Positions 15,963-24,921 of a stretch of 64,000 nucleotides of DNA are shown in pieces. A model generated the notes under the pieces. It saw only the letters and a list, made by a program, of their open reading frames with translations, ran no database searches and was not told the DNA's origin. The first letter of the stretch is position 1; the number at the start of each line of letters is the position of its first letter. This DNA comes from JAXMCI01 sp046349435. GTDB lineage: Bacteria; Pseudomonadota; Alphaproteobacteria; Dongiales; Dongiaceae. Where the stretch lies: contig JAXMCI010000011.1 in NCBI GenBank assembly GCA_046349435.1, positions 124,001 through 188,000 on the forward strand. Reading direction: 5' to 3'. The translations under genes were made by a program, and so were the position numbers.

Positions 15963-17585
15963 ATGAGCGATGTCATCCTCCGCATCGACCAGCTCCGCAT
16001 CGAGGCCACCACCGAGGGCGGCGGCACGGCGCACGCCATCGTCGACGAGGTCAGCCTGGCGCTCGACCGCGGCGAGGTGCTCGGGCTGATCGGCGAGTCC
16101 GGCGCCGGCAAGTCGACCATCGGCCTCGCCGCGCTCGGCTACAGCCGGCCGGGCTGCCGCATCGTCGGCGGCCGCATCGAGGTCGACGGCGTCGACATCC
16201 GCACCCTCGACGCCGACGGCCGCCGCCGGCTGCGCGGCCGCCGCGTCGCCTATATCGCGCAGAGCGCGGCCGCTGCCTTCAACCCGGCGCGCACGCTCTA
16301 CGCGCAGGTCTGCGAGGGCCCGGTGCGGCACCGCATGATGGGCTGGGAGGAGGCGCGCCAGCAGGCCGTCGTGCTGTTCCGCGAGCTCGACCTGCCCAAG
16401 CCGGAGAGCTTCGGCGAGCGCTATCCGCACCAGGTCTCGGGCGGCCAGCTGCAGCGCGCCATGGCGGCGATGGCGATGTCCTGCCGGCCCGACATCCTGG
16501 TGCTCGACGAGCCGACCACGGCGCTCGACGTCACCACCCAGATCGAGGTGCTGGCGGTGCTGAAGCGGCTGATCCGCGAGCACCGCACGGCCGCCCTCTA
16601 CATCACCCACGACCTCGCGGTCGTGGCCCAGGTGTCGCAGCGCATCATGGTGCTGCGCCACGGCAAGATGGTGGAGGAGGGGACGGCCGAGCAGGTGCTG
16701 CAGCGCCCGCGCCAGGACTATACCCGCCGGCTGGTGGCCGAGCGCCGCGCCGCGGCCGAGCGCACCGTCGTGCGCCACCCGGCCGCCGGGCCGCTGCTGC
16801 AGCTGACCAACGTCGTCGCCAGCTACCGCAGCCTGGCCCGGGTGATCGACGATGTCAGCCTGACCGTGCCGCGCGGCGAGACGCTGGCGGTGGTCGGCGA
16901 GTCGGGCAGCGGCAAGAGCACGCTGGCCCGCGTCGTCACCGGCCTGCTGCCGCGCCAGAGCGGCGAGATCGCCTTTGCCGGCGCCAGCCTGCCGCGCGGC
17001 TACCAGGAGCGCAGCCGCGACCAGCTGCGCCGCATCCAGATGATCTACCAGATGCCGGACGTGGCGCTGAACCCGCGCCAGACGATCGGCGAGATCATCG
17101 GCCGGCCGCTCGGGTTCTATTTCGGCCGGCGCGGCGCCGCGGTGCGCCAGCGGGTCGCCGAGCTGCTCCGCCTCATCGACCTGCCGGAGAGCTTCGCGAC
17201 GCGCCGGCCGGGCGAGCTGTCGGGCGGCCAGAAGCAGCGCGTCTGCATCGCCCGCGCGCTCGCCGCCGAGCCCGACCTGGTGATCTGCGACGAGGTCACC
17301 TCGGCGCTCGACCCGCTGGTCGCCGACGAGATCCTCAGGCTGCTGCGGCGGCTGCAGGACGAGCTCGGCCTGACCTACGTCTTCATCACCCACGACCTCG
17401 GCACGGTGCGGCGCATCGCCGACCGCGTCGCCGTCATGCTGAAGGGCCAGCTGGTCGCCTCCGGCCCGACCGAGCAGGTCTTCGCGCCGCCCTATCATCC
17501 CTATACCGAGCTGCTGCTCTCCTCGGTGCCGGAGATGCGCACCGACTGGCTCGACGAGCGGCTGAGACAGCGGCGGCGGGGCTGA
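15963..17585 (+). CDS. Dipeptide-type ABC transporter ATPase, fused DppD-DppF
   Basis: The 540-residue protein has two ATPase halves: Walker A GESGAGKS, signature VSGGQLQR and LVLDEPT in the first; GESGSGKS, LSGGQKQR and LVICDEVTS in the second. In the second Walker B the usual EP is EV, a mild deviation that keeps the catalytic Glu. Unlike the fused ATPase at the left end, the linker lacks the four-cysteine element, which explains the shorter length. It energises the two permeases immediately upstream. Confidence 0.92.
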   Translation: MSDVILRIDQLRIEATTEGGGTAHAIVDEVSLALDRGEVLGLIGESGAGKSTIGLAALGYSRPGCRIVGGRIEVDGVDIRTLDADGRRRLRGRRVAYIAQSAAAAFNPARTLYAQVCEGPVRHRMMGWEEARQQAVVLFRELDLPKPESFGERYPHQVSGGQLQRAMAAMAMSCRPDILVLDEPTTALDVTTQIEVLAVLKRLIREHRTAALYITHDLAVVAQVSQRIMVLRHGKMVEEGTAEQVLQRPRQDYTRRLVAERRAAAERTVVRHPAAGPLLQLTNVVASYRSLARVIDDVSLTVPRGETLAVVGESGSGKSTLARVVTGLLPRQSGEIAFAGASLPRGYQERSRDQLRRIQMIYQMPDVALNPRQTIGEIIGRPLGFYFGRRGAAVRQRVAELLRLIDLPESFATRRPGELSGGQKQRVCIARALAAEPDLVICDEVTSALDPLVADEILRLLRRLQDELGLTYVFITHDLGTVRRIADRVAVMLKGQLVASGPTEQVFAPPYHPYTELLLSSVPEMRTDWLDERLRQRRRG

Positions 17586-17592
17586 CCCGGTC

Positions 17593-18510
17593 ATGTCCGT
17601 GCGCCGGGCGGCCGGCGTCGGCCGGCCGGGCGACTACGCCGTCGGCCTGGCCTGCACCTTCGCCGCCACCCTGATGTGGAGCCTGAGCGGCGTCTTCGTG
17701 CGGCTGCTGCCCGGTCTCGACGCCTTCCAGATCAATGGCTATCGCGGCTTCTTCGCGGCCATCGCCCTGCTCCTCATCCTCGGCGTCGGGGGCGGCGGCA
17801 TCGCGCCGCTGGTGCGCCGCTTCGCCCGGCTCGACCCCTTCGCCAGCGGGCTGCTCGCCGGCTTCTTCGCGGTCGGCTCGACCAACTACATCCTGGCGCT
17901 GGAGCGGGCCAGCGTCGCGGCAGTCGCCTGCCTCGCCGCCGGCGCGCCGATCTTCACCGCGCTGCTCGCCCGCATCTTCGTCGGCGAGCGCCTCTCCGCG
18001 CCGGTGCTGGCCGCGGCGATCGTCGCCATGGGTGGGGTCTGGCTGATGATGGAGGGCGGGCTCGCCGCCTCGGGGCTCGCCGGGGTGGTGATCGCGCTCG
18101 GCGTGCCGCTGCTCTTCGCCGCCCAGACGGTGGCGCTGCGCCGCTTCCGCGGCATCGACATGATGCCCTCGCTCTGCCTCGGCGCCCTCGGCGCCTGCGC
18201 CCTCAACATGGCGCTTGCCGATTCGCACTGGCTGCCCTGGCGCGACCTCGCGGTGCTGGCCGCCATGGGCACCGTGCAGCTCGCCGTGCCGGCGATCCTC
18301 TGGGTGCTCGCCGCGCGCCGCCTCCCGGCGGCGCCGATGATGCTCGTCTCGCTGCTCGACGCCGTCTTCAACCCGCTCTGGGCCTGGATCGGCGTCGGCG
18401 AGGTGCCGGCGCGCAACGTCGTGCTCGGCGGCGCGCTGGTGATGGCCGCGGTGGTGCTGGCGACGCTGGCCTCGATCCGCCGCGAGCGGCGATTGCTGGC
18501 CGCGGGGTAG
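17593..18510 (+). CDS. EamA/DMT family transporter
   Basis: A 305-residue integral membrane protein with about ten hydrophobic segments arranged as two EamA repeats (about residues 15-150 and 165-300). Such proteins usually export metabolites or amino acids. It follows the fused ATPase by 7 bases on the same strand, so it may be cotranscribed with the importer. Substrate unknown. Confidence 0.88.
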   Translation: MSVRRAAGVGRPGDYAVGLACTFAATLMWSLSGVFVRLLPGLDAFQINGYRGFFAAIALLLILGVGGGGIAPLVRRFARLDPFASGLLAGFFAVGSTNYILALERASVAAVACLAAGAPIFTALLARIFVGERLSAPVLAAAIVAMGGVWLMMEGGLAASGLAGVVIALGVPLLFAAQTVALRRFRGIDMMPSLCLGALGACALNMALADSHWLPWRDLAVLAAMGTVQLAVPAILWVLAARRLPAAPMMLVSLLDAVFNPLWAWIGVGEVPARNVVLGGALVMAAVVLATLASIRRERRLLAAG

Positions 18511-18603
18511 GGCGGGCGCCGGCCGCGCCCGGCCCGTTGCGCCCTGCCTTGCGCCCCTGCCTTGCAACCTCGCGCGATTCGTGGCGTTGTGGCGCGCCCG
18601 CCC

Positions 18604-19851
18604 ATGCCCGCCTCCGCCCCGGCCGCCTCCGACCCGCCCTTCGTCGCCGCCCTGCTCCGGGTCGCGCTGCCCTTCGCGCTCGCCTTCCTGATGCAGGAGG
18701 TGCTGCGCTCGGTGATGGCCACCCTGGTGCCGGTGCTCGACGGCGAGTTCCGGCTCGGGCCGGAGGGGCTGGGCCTGCTCGCCGCCTTCTACCTGGTGGG
18801 ATTCGCCGTCGCCCAGCTCTCCAACGGCGTCCTGCTCGACCGCATCGGGCCGCGCCTGCTGCTGCCCGCCCTGCTGCTGGTCTCGGCGCTGGGCTGCCTC
18901 GTATTCAGCCTCGCCGACGGCGCCGCCGGCCTCAAGCTCGGCCGCGCGCTGACCGGCTTCGGCATGTCGGCCTGCCTGATGGGCGCCTTCTCGGCCAACG
19001 CCGCCGCCTTCCCGCCGCGCCGGCTGGCCACCGCCAACGGCCTGGTGCTCGGCCTGGGCAGCCTCGGCACGCTGGCCGCCACCAAGCCGGTCGAGCTGTT
19101 CCTCGACGCCTATGACTGGCGCAGCCTGTTCCAGCTGCTGGGCGGGCTGGTGCTGGCGGCCGGGATCGCGATCCTGCTCGTCGTGCCGCGCCGGCGCGAG
19201 CCGCAGCGGCACCGCCCGCCGGTGCTGGCCGAGCTCGGCGCGGTGCTGCGCAGCGCCGCCTTCTGGCGCGTCGCGCCGCCCACCGCCCTCTCGCTCTCGA
19301 TCGTCGTCGCCTACCAGGGCCTGTGGGCCGGCCCCTGGCTGCGCGACGTCGGCGGGGCCTCGCCGGGCGGCGTCGTCGACGGGCTGCTCGGCATCGCCGT
19401 CGGCTGGACCATCGGCAACATCGTCGGCGGCTTCCTGCTCGACTGGCTGCTGCGCCGCGGCTGGACCGGCGAGCAGGTCTTCCTCATGCTGATGACCCTG
19501 TTCCTCGCCGTCCAGCTCGGGCTGCTGGTCGACGGCCCGGCCGGCCTCTGGCTGTGGCCCTGCGCCATCCTGGTCGGCAGCGCCGGCAATCTCGGCTACG
19601 CCGTGCTCTCGCCGCAGGTCCCCGCCCGCCTGGTCGGCCAGGCCAACAGCCTGACCAACCTGCTGCTCTTCATCGTCGCCTTCGCCGTCCAGTTCGGCGT
19701 CGGCCGGATCATCGCCGCCTGGCCGGAGACGGCGCCGGGGCTCTATTCGGTGACCGCGCACCGCGTCGCTCTGCTGGCGCTGGCGCCGCCGCAGCTGGCG
19801 GCCCTGCTCTGGCTGTGGCACGGCAGCCGCCGGCGGGTGCAGCCGGCATGA
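18604..19851 (+). CDS. MFS transporter
   Basis: A 415-residue major facilitator with about twelve membrane segments. The loop between helices 2 and 3 contains LLDRIGPRLLLPA, the MFS signature region, and the two halves are separated by a basic loop (PRRREPQRHRPP). The ATG at 18604 is preferred over an upstream frame extension because the membrane domain starts soon after. The stop overlaps the start of the HyuA-type gene (ATGA), so the carrier probably moves the substrate or product of that enzyme (inference). Confidence 0.88.
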   Translation: MPASAPAASDPPFVAALLRVALPFALAFLMQEVLRSVMATLVPVLDGEFRLGPEGLGLLAAFYLVGFAVAQLSNGVLLDRIGPRLLLPALLLVSALGCLVFSLADGAAGLKLGRALTGFGMSACLMGAFSANAAAFPPRRLATANGLVLGLGSLGTLAATKPVELFLDAYDWRSLFQLLGGLVLAAGIAILLVVPRRREPQRHRPPVLAELGAVLRSAAFWRVAPPTALSLSIVVAYQGLWAGPWLRDVGGASPGGVVDGLLGIAVGWTIGNIVGGFLLDWLLRRGWTGEQVFLMLMTLFLAVQLGLLVDGPAGLWLWPCAILVGSAGNLGYAVLSPQVPARLVGQANSLTNLLLFIVAFAVQFGVGRIIAAWPETAPGLYSVTAHRVALLALAPPQLAALLWLWHGSRRRVQPA

Positions 19852-21830
19852 GCCTGCGGCTCGGCTTCGACACCGGCGGCACCTACACCGACGCGGTGCT
19901 CTACGATCCGGCGCGCGGCGTCGTCGCCAGCGCCAAGGCGCTGACCACCAAGCACGACCTGGCAATCGGCCTGGCCGGCGCCTTCGCCGGCGTGCGCGCC
20001 GCCATCGACGCGCCGATCGTGCTCGTCTCGCTCTCCACCACGCTCGCCACCAACGCGCTGGTCGAGGGCCATGGCAGCCCCGTCGGGCTGCTCCTGCTCG
20101 GCTACCCCGCGAGCGTGCTGGAGAAGCCGCCGCTCGCCGCCGCGCTGGGCGAGGACCCGGCGCTGCTGCTGGCCGGCGGCCACGACCCGCTCGGCGAGGA
20201 GCAGGCGCCGCTCGACCTCGCCGCGGTGCGCGCGGCGGTCGAGGGGCTGGCCGGCCGGGTCGCCGCCTTCGCCGTCTCCGGCTTCTTCTCGGTGCGCAAC
20301 CCGGCGCACGAGATCGCGGTCCGCCGGCTGATCCGCGAAGCCACCGACCGGCCGGTGACCTGCGGCCACGAGCTCAGCGCCAGGCTCGACGCGCCGCGCC
20401 GGGCGCTGACCGCGCTGCTCAACGCCCGGCTGATCCCGCAGCTCCAGGCGCTGATCGCCGCCGTCCGCGGCCTGCTGGCCGAGAGCGCGATCGGCGCGCC
20501 GCTGATGGTGGTGAAGGGCGACGGCTCGCTGGTCGGCGCCGAGGTGGCGGCGTTGTCGCCGGTCGAGACCATCCTCTCCGGCCCGGCCGCCAGCGTCGTC
20601 GGCGCCCACCATCTCGCCGGCGTCGACGACGTCTTCGTCTCCGACATCGGCGGCACCACCACCGACATCGCCCTGCTGCGCGGCGGCCGGCCGGTGCTGA
20701 ACCGCGAGGGCGCCGTGGTCGGCGGCTTCCGCACCATGGTCGAGGCGGTCGAGGTCCGCACTTACGGGCTGGGCGGCGACAGCGAGGTGCACGCCACCGA
20801 CGGCGGGCTGCGCCTCGGCCCGCGCCGCGTCGTGCCGCTCGGCCTGGCGGCGATCCAGCATCCCTTCGTGCTGGCCACGCTGGAGCGCCAGCTCGCCGGC
20901 GAGCCGGGCGAGCAGGACGGCCGCTTCGCGCTCCGCCAGCGCGCGCTCGAGGCGGCGGTCGAGCTGCCGCCCGCCCAGGCGCGGCTCTGGGCGGCGCTGG
21001 CCGACGGCCCGCTGCCGGTCGCCGAGCTCGCCCCCGGCTACGCCAGCGAGCGGGCGCTCGCCCGCCTCGTCGATCGCGGGCTCGTCATCATCGCGGCCCT
21101 GACGCCGAGCGACGCCGCCCACCTGCTCGGCCGCCAGCAGGGCTGGTCGGTCGACGCCGCCCGGCTCGGCGCCGCGCTCTTCTGCCGGCGCTGGGCCGCC
21201 CGGCTCGGCGGGGCCGCCGATCCCACAGCGCTCGCCGGCCGCATCGTCGAGCAGGTGGTGCGCCAGTCGGCCGAGGCCCTGCTCGACACCGCGCTCGCCG
21301 AATGGCGCGGGGCGGGGGGCCTCTCGGCCGGCGACCGGCCGCTGGTCGACGAGGCGCTCGCCGGGGCGGCGGCCCGCAGCACCGACCTGCTCTCGGTCAG
21401 CATCGGCCTCGGCCGCCCGATCGTGGCAATCGGCGCGCCGGCCGCCAGCTACTATCCGGAGATCGCCGCCCGGCTCGGCACCCGGCTGGTGGCGCCGCGC
21501 CATGCCGAGGTCTGCAATGCCGTCGGCGCCGTGGTCGGCGGCGTCTCGCGCACCGTGAGCGCGGTCATCACCGCCCCGGCCGAGGGCCGCTTCCGCGCCC
21601 ACCTGCCGGACGGCGTCGCCGACTTCGCCGCGCTGGAGCCCGCCGCCGCCGCGGCGCTCGCCGCGCTGCGTCGGCTCGCCACCGAGCAGGCCCGCGCCGC
21701 CGGCGCCGCCGAGCTCGAGGTCCGCGAGAGCCGCGACGACCGCATCGTCCGCGAGGCCGACGGCCTCGAGCTCTTCGTCGAAAGCCGTCTCGCCGTCACC
21801 GCCTTCGGCCGCCCGCGCCTGGCCGGATGA
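19848..21830 (+). CDS. Hydantoinase/oxoprolinase family protein, HyuA-type subunit
   Basis: The 660-residue protein belongs to the ATP-dependent N-methylhydantoinase A/5-oxoprolinase group. Two actin-like phosphate-binding motifs are visible: FDTGGTYTDAVLYDP at the N-terminus and SDIGGTTTDIALLRGG at about residue 266. A conserved GAVVGGVSRTV segment lies near the C-terminus. No HyuB-type partner lies beside it, so it may work alone or with a distant partner. It overlaps the MFS gene by 4 bases. A convergent gene follows after 130 bases of hairpin-rich DNA. Confidence 0.87.
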   Translation: MSLRLGFDTGGTYTDAVLYDPARGVVASAKALTTKHDLAIGLAGAFAGVRAAIDAPIVLVSLSTTLATNALVEGHGSPVGLLLLGYPASVLEKPPLAAALGEDPALLLAGGHDPLGEEQAPLDLAAVRAAVEGLAGRVAAFAVSGFFSVRNPAHEIAVRRLIREATDRPVTCGHELSARLDAPRRALTALLNARLIPQLQALIAAVRGLLAESAIGAPLMVVKGDGSLVGAEVAALSPVETILSGPAASVVGAHHLAGVDDVFVSDIGGTTTDIALLRGGRPVLNREGAVVGGFRTMVEAVEVRTYGLGGDSEVHATDGGLRLGPRRVVPLGLAAIQHPFVLATLERQLAGEPGEQDGRFALRQRALEAAVELPPAQARLWAALADGPLPVAELAPGYASERALARLVDRGLVIIAALTPSDAAHLLGRQQGWSVDAARLGAALFCRRWAARLGGAADPTALAGRIVEQVVRQSAEALLDTALAEWRGAGGLSAGDRPLVDEALAGAAARSTDLLSVSIGLGRPIVAIGAPAASYYPEIAARLGTRLVAPRHAEVCNAVGAVVGGVSRTVSAVITAPAEGRFRAHLPDGVADFAALEPAAAAALAALRRLATEQARAAGAAELEVRESRDDRIVREADGLELFVESRLAVTAFGRPRLAG

Positions 21831-21839
21831 AATCCCCTC

Positions 21840-21931
21840 GCCCGCGTGAGCGGGCTGGGTCGTGCGAGCCTCGTCGAAGCGACAAGCTCAGGCGGCCGCG
21901 CGCGCGGGCGGCACCTCGCGCGAGCTTGTCG
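21840..21931. terminator. Hairpin-rich region between convergent genes, probable bidirectional terminator
   Basis: Two inverted repeats lie between the convergent HyuA-type and hydrolase genes. The first is a 6-bp stem GCCCGC/GCGGGC with a 4-base loop (21840-21855). The second is a 10-bp perfect pair CGACAAGCTC (21880-21889) with GAGCTTGTCG (21922-21931). No T-run follows, as is common in GC-rich genomes. The CTCGCCCGCGxxAGCGGG core recurs at 29509, so it may be a dispersed terminator-like repeat. Confidence 0.5.
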
Positions 21932-21960
21932 AAGGGCAAGCGGGAGGCGTCGAGAGACCC

Positions 21961-23511
21961 TCACCCGTGCGGCGTGGCGAACCGGCGCTCGATCACGCCG
22001 CCGGGCCCGAGATGCTGGCCGGTCAGCGCGTGGTCGGCGTGCTGCATGCGCCAGGACAGCATGCGGCTCGCCAGCTCCAGCCGGACCTCGCGGTAGTCCG
22101 GATCGTCGGCGCGGTCGTCGAGCTCGCCGGGGTCGCGCTCGAGGTCGAAGAGCAGCGGCGGCAGCGCGGTGAAGTGCACGTACTTGAAGCGCGGCGTGCG
22201 GATCGCCGCCAGGCTGCACTGCTCGCTGGAAAGGCCGAGCGCCCGCTCCGGCCCGAGGTCGGGGATCTCGCGGAAGTCGTATTCCCAGAAGGCGCAGTCG
22301 CGCCAGCCGCCCGGCTCGGCGCCCATCAGGAACGGCATCAGCGAGCGGCCGTCGCACTGCGCCGGGATCTCCAGCCCGAGCCACTCGAGGATGGTCGGCA
22401 TGACGTCGACCGCCTCGGTGAAGCGCTCGACCACCCGGCCGCGCCCGCCATCGGCCGCGGCGCGCGGGTCGCGGATGATCAGGGGGATGTGGAAGGCCTG
22501 GTCGAAATAGCCCTCCTTGCCCCACATCCAGTGATCGCCCAGCATCTCGCCATGGTCGCAGGTGAGGACGACCAGCGTCTCCTTGTCCTCGCCGGTCGCC
22601 TCGAGATGGGCGAGCAGCCGGCCGATCTCGTCGTCGACCTGGGTGATCATGCCGTAGTAGGTGGCGCGCAGCTGCCGCCACTCCCGCTCGTCGATCGATT
22701 CCAGCGTCCGCCCGTCCGCGGCGAACGACTCGATCTCGCGCAGATGGCCGAGCGCGTAGGCGAGGAACGGGTGCTGCCGGCCCTCGGCGGCGATCGACGG
22801 CGCGCGCACCGGTGCCGGCACGGCGGCCGGGTCATACATCGCGTTGTAGGGCTCGGGTGCGCGCATCGGCGGGTGCGGCCGCAGGAAGGAGGCGTGCACG
22901 AACCAGGGCTGGTCGCGATTCACCGAGAGGAAGCGCCGCACGGCGTCGCCGATGAAGGCCGTCTCGCTCTCTTCGGCCTTGAAGATCGGCGGCGCGAAGC
23001 TGCGGCCGCGGGATTCCGCGCCGGGATAGCCCGGCCGCGGCCGGTAGACCTCCGCCCGGCCGCCCGGCAGCGCATAGCCCCGCGCCCGGAGGTCGGCGAT
23101 CCAGGCGGCCATGTGCTCGGGCAGCTGCACCCCGACGCTCATCCCCGGCAGCACCCCCTCGTAGGTGGTCAGCGCCGGATCGCCGGGCGGCAGCCGCCGC
23201 GGGTCCGGGCTGGTGTCGGTGTAGCCGAACAGGGTCGGGTCGTAGCCCGCCTTGCGCGCCTCCAGCGCGACGTTGGTGTGGCGCGCGTCGAGCGGCGTGC
23301 CGTTGCGCACCGAGCGGTGGTTCATCGCGTAGAGGCCGGTCAGCAGGCTGGTCCGCGCCGGGCTGCAGGGCGAGGCCTGGGTGAAATGGCGGCGGAACAG
23401 CACGCCCTGGCGGGCCAGCCGGTCGAGATTGGGCGTGCGCACGGGGTGGCCCAGCGCCGACAGGCACTCGCCGCGCCACTGGTCGGCGGTGATGAACAGG
23501 ACCTTGCGCAT
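21961..23511 (-). CDS. Phosphonate monoester hydrolase / sulfatase of the alkaline phosphatase superfamily
   Basis: The 516-residue enzyme has metal ligand Asp10 (ITADQWRGE), the formylglycine signature Cys49 in PCSPARTSLLTG, and a C-terminal metal site DHGEMLGDHW. The LYAMNHRSVRNGTPLD stretch and length match phosphonate monoester hydrolases/arylsulfatases of rhizobia and Burkholderia more than classical sulfatases. Such enzymes are promiscuous for phosphonate, phosphate and sulfate esters. ATG 23511 has GGGAGAG upstream. No signal peptide is visible, so it acts in the cytoplasm. It diverges from an ABC importer, which may bring in its substrate. Confidence 0.87.
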   Translation of the reverse strand: MRKVLFITADQWRGECLSALGHPVRTPNLDRLARQGVLFRRHFTQASPCSPARTSLLTGLYAMNHRSVRNGTPLDARHTNVALEARKAGYDPTLFGYTDTSPDPRRLPPGDPALTTYEGVLPGMSVGVQLPEHMAAWIADLRARGYALPGGRAEVYRPRPGYPGAESRGRSFAPPIFKAEESETAFIGDAVRRFLSVNRDQPWFVHASFLRPHPPMRAPEPYNAMYDPAAVPAPVRAPSIAAEGRQHPFLAYALGHLREIESFAADGRTLESIDEREWRQLRATYYGMITQVDDEIGRLLAHLEATGEDKETLVVLTCDHGEMLGDHWMWGKEGYFDQAFHIPLIIRDPRAAADGGRGRVVERFTEAVDVMPTILEWLGLEIPAQCDGRSLMPFLMGAEPGGWRDCAFWEYDFREIPDLGPERALGLSSEQCSLAAIRTPRFKYVHFTALPPLLFDLERDPGELDDRADDPDYREVRLELASRMLSWRMQHADHALTGQHLGPGGVIERRFATPHG

Positions 23512-23714
23512 GACTCTCCCGGCGCTGGCGGGGGCGGCGCCCCGAGATCTGTTGCATAGCCCCGGCGCGGGCCGGCGACTTGCGCGAATCCGCCGGGCAA
23601 TGTCGCAACAAAAGGAGTTTGACGCTGTCGAAAAACGGTAACATCGCCGGTCTAGCGTGCCCGCGACCGGCCGCAGGGGTGGCCGGCGCGGCACGACATC
23701 GAGGGAGAGAAGCG
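23512..23714. promoter_or_regulatory. Divergent promoter region between hydrolase and ABC importer
   Basis: The 203-base gap must hold promoters for both directions. It is AT-richer around 23595-23645. A TTGACG (23619) and TAACAT (23639) are present, but the 14-base spacer is too short for a standard sigma-70 promoter. No clear operator is seen. Confidence 0.35.
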
Positions 23715-24842
23715 GTGGGAAAGCACGTCATTTCGGGACGCGGCCGGCGGTGGCTGCTGGGCACGGCGCTGGCGGCGCTCGGCGTGGTGGCGACGACCGG
23801 GCTCGCGGCGGCCGATTCGATGGAGAAGCTGGTCGCCGCAGCCAAGAAGGAAGGCCAGCTCACGGTCATCGCGCTGCCGCATGATTGGTGCGGCTACGGC
23901 GACGTGATCGCCGGCTTCAAGGCGAAGTACGGCCTCAAGATCAACGAGCTCAATCCCGACGCCGGCTCGGGCGACGAGATCGAGGCGATCAAGGCGAACA
24001 AGAAGAACAAGGGCCCGCAGGCCCCCGACGTCGTCGATGTCGGCCTCTCCTTCGGCCCGAAGGCGGTCGATGAGAAGCTGCTGATGCCCTACAAGGTCGC
24101 GACCTGGGACAGCATCCCGAGCAGCGCCAAGGACGCCGCCGGCCACTGGTACGGCGACTACTACGGCGTGCTCGCCTTCGAGATCAACAGCGACATCGTC
24201 AAGAAGAGCCCGGCCGACTGGGCCGACCTGCTCGGCGCCGACTACAAGAACGCCGTCGCGCTGGCCGGCGACCCGCGCGCCTCGAACCAGGCGATCCAGG
24301 GCGTCTACGCGGCCGGCCTGTCGCAGGCCGGCGGTGATGCCGGCAAGGCGGCCGATGCCGGCCTGAAGTACTTCGCCGAGCTCAACAAGAACGGCAACTT
24401 CGTGCCGGTCATCGGCAAGGCGGCCTCGCTCGCCCAGGGCGCCACCCCGATCATCGTCCGCTGGGACTACAACGCGCTGGCCGACCGCGACACCCTCAAG
24501 GGCAACCCGCCGGTCGACGTCGTGGTGCCGAAGACCGGCGTCGTCGCCGGCGTCTACGTCCAGGCGATCAGCGCCTACGCGCCGCACCCGCATGCCGCCA
24601 AGCTGTGGATGGAGTACCTCTATTCCGACGAGGGCCAGCTCGGCTGGCTCAAGGGGTACTGCCACCCGATCCGCTTCGACGACCTGGTGAAGCGCAACAA
24701 GGTGCCGGCCGATCTGCTCGCCAAGCTGCCGCCGGCCGAGGCCTATTCCAAGGCGGTGTTCCCGACCCTGGCGGAGCAGGGTGCCGCCAAGGAAGAGATC
24801 ACCAAGAACTGGGACAAGGTGGTCGGCGCCAACGTGAAGTAG
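23715..24842 (+). CDS. ABC transporter substrate-binding protein, family 1 (first copy)
   Basis: The 375-residue periplasmic protein has a clear signal peptide (RGRR, then a hydrophobic run to GLAAADS) and the fold of binding proteins for polyamine, thiamine or phosphonate-type importers, with KEGQLTVIALPHDWCGYGDV and YGDYYGVLAFEIN. The GTG at 23715 is preferred: GGAGAG lies 8-13 bases upstream and the signal peptide begins right after. It heads an operon of two permeases and an ATPase. A close paralogue lies at the far end of the same operon (27833). Ligand unknown. Confidence 0.9.
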   Translation: MGKHVISGRGRRWLLGTALAALGVVATTGLAAADSMEKLVAAAKKEGQLTVIALPHDWCGYGDVIAGFKAKYGLKINELNPDAGSGDEIEAIKANKKNKGPQAPDVVDVGLSFGPKAVDEKLLMPYKVATWDSIPSSAKDAAGHWYGDYYGVLAFEINSDIVKKSPADWADLLGADYKNAVALAGDPRASNQAIQGVYAAGLSQAGGDAGKAADAGLKYFAELNKNGNFVPVIGKAASLAQGATPIIVRWDYNALADRDTLKGNPPVDVVVPKTGVVAGVYVQAISAYAPHPHAAKLWMEYLYSDEGQLGWLKGYCHPIRFDDLVKRNKVPADLLAKLPPAEAYSKAVFPTLAEQGAAKEEITKNWDKVVGANVK

Positions 24843-24860
24843 GCGTCGGACCCAGGGACG

Positions 24861-24891
24861 GAGGCCGCGCCGGCATCCCCGGCGCGGCCTC
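24861..24891 (+). promoter_or_regulatory. Strong intercistronic hairpin after the binding-protein gene
   Basis: A perfect 13-bp stem (24861-24873 with 24879-24891) closes a 5-base loop, between the binding-protein stop and the permease start. There is no T-tract. Such hairpins commonly stabilise the binding-protein transcript or attenuate the rest of the operon, giving excess binding protein (known for malE-malF-type operons; inferred here). Confidence 0.65.
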
Positions 24892-24921
24892 GCCGCCTCC
24901 GCCCGGACGTTCGACCAGCGC

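Noticed and set aside
15102..19965. Long minus-strand open frames opposite the second ABC importer, EamA and MFS genes
   Set aside because: Low-complexity composition and full overlap with recognised genes on the other strand.
23619..23644. Sigma-70-like promoter TTGACG ... TAACAT before the binding-protein gene
   Set aside because: The spacer is only 14 bases; not reliable as a promoter call.
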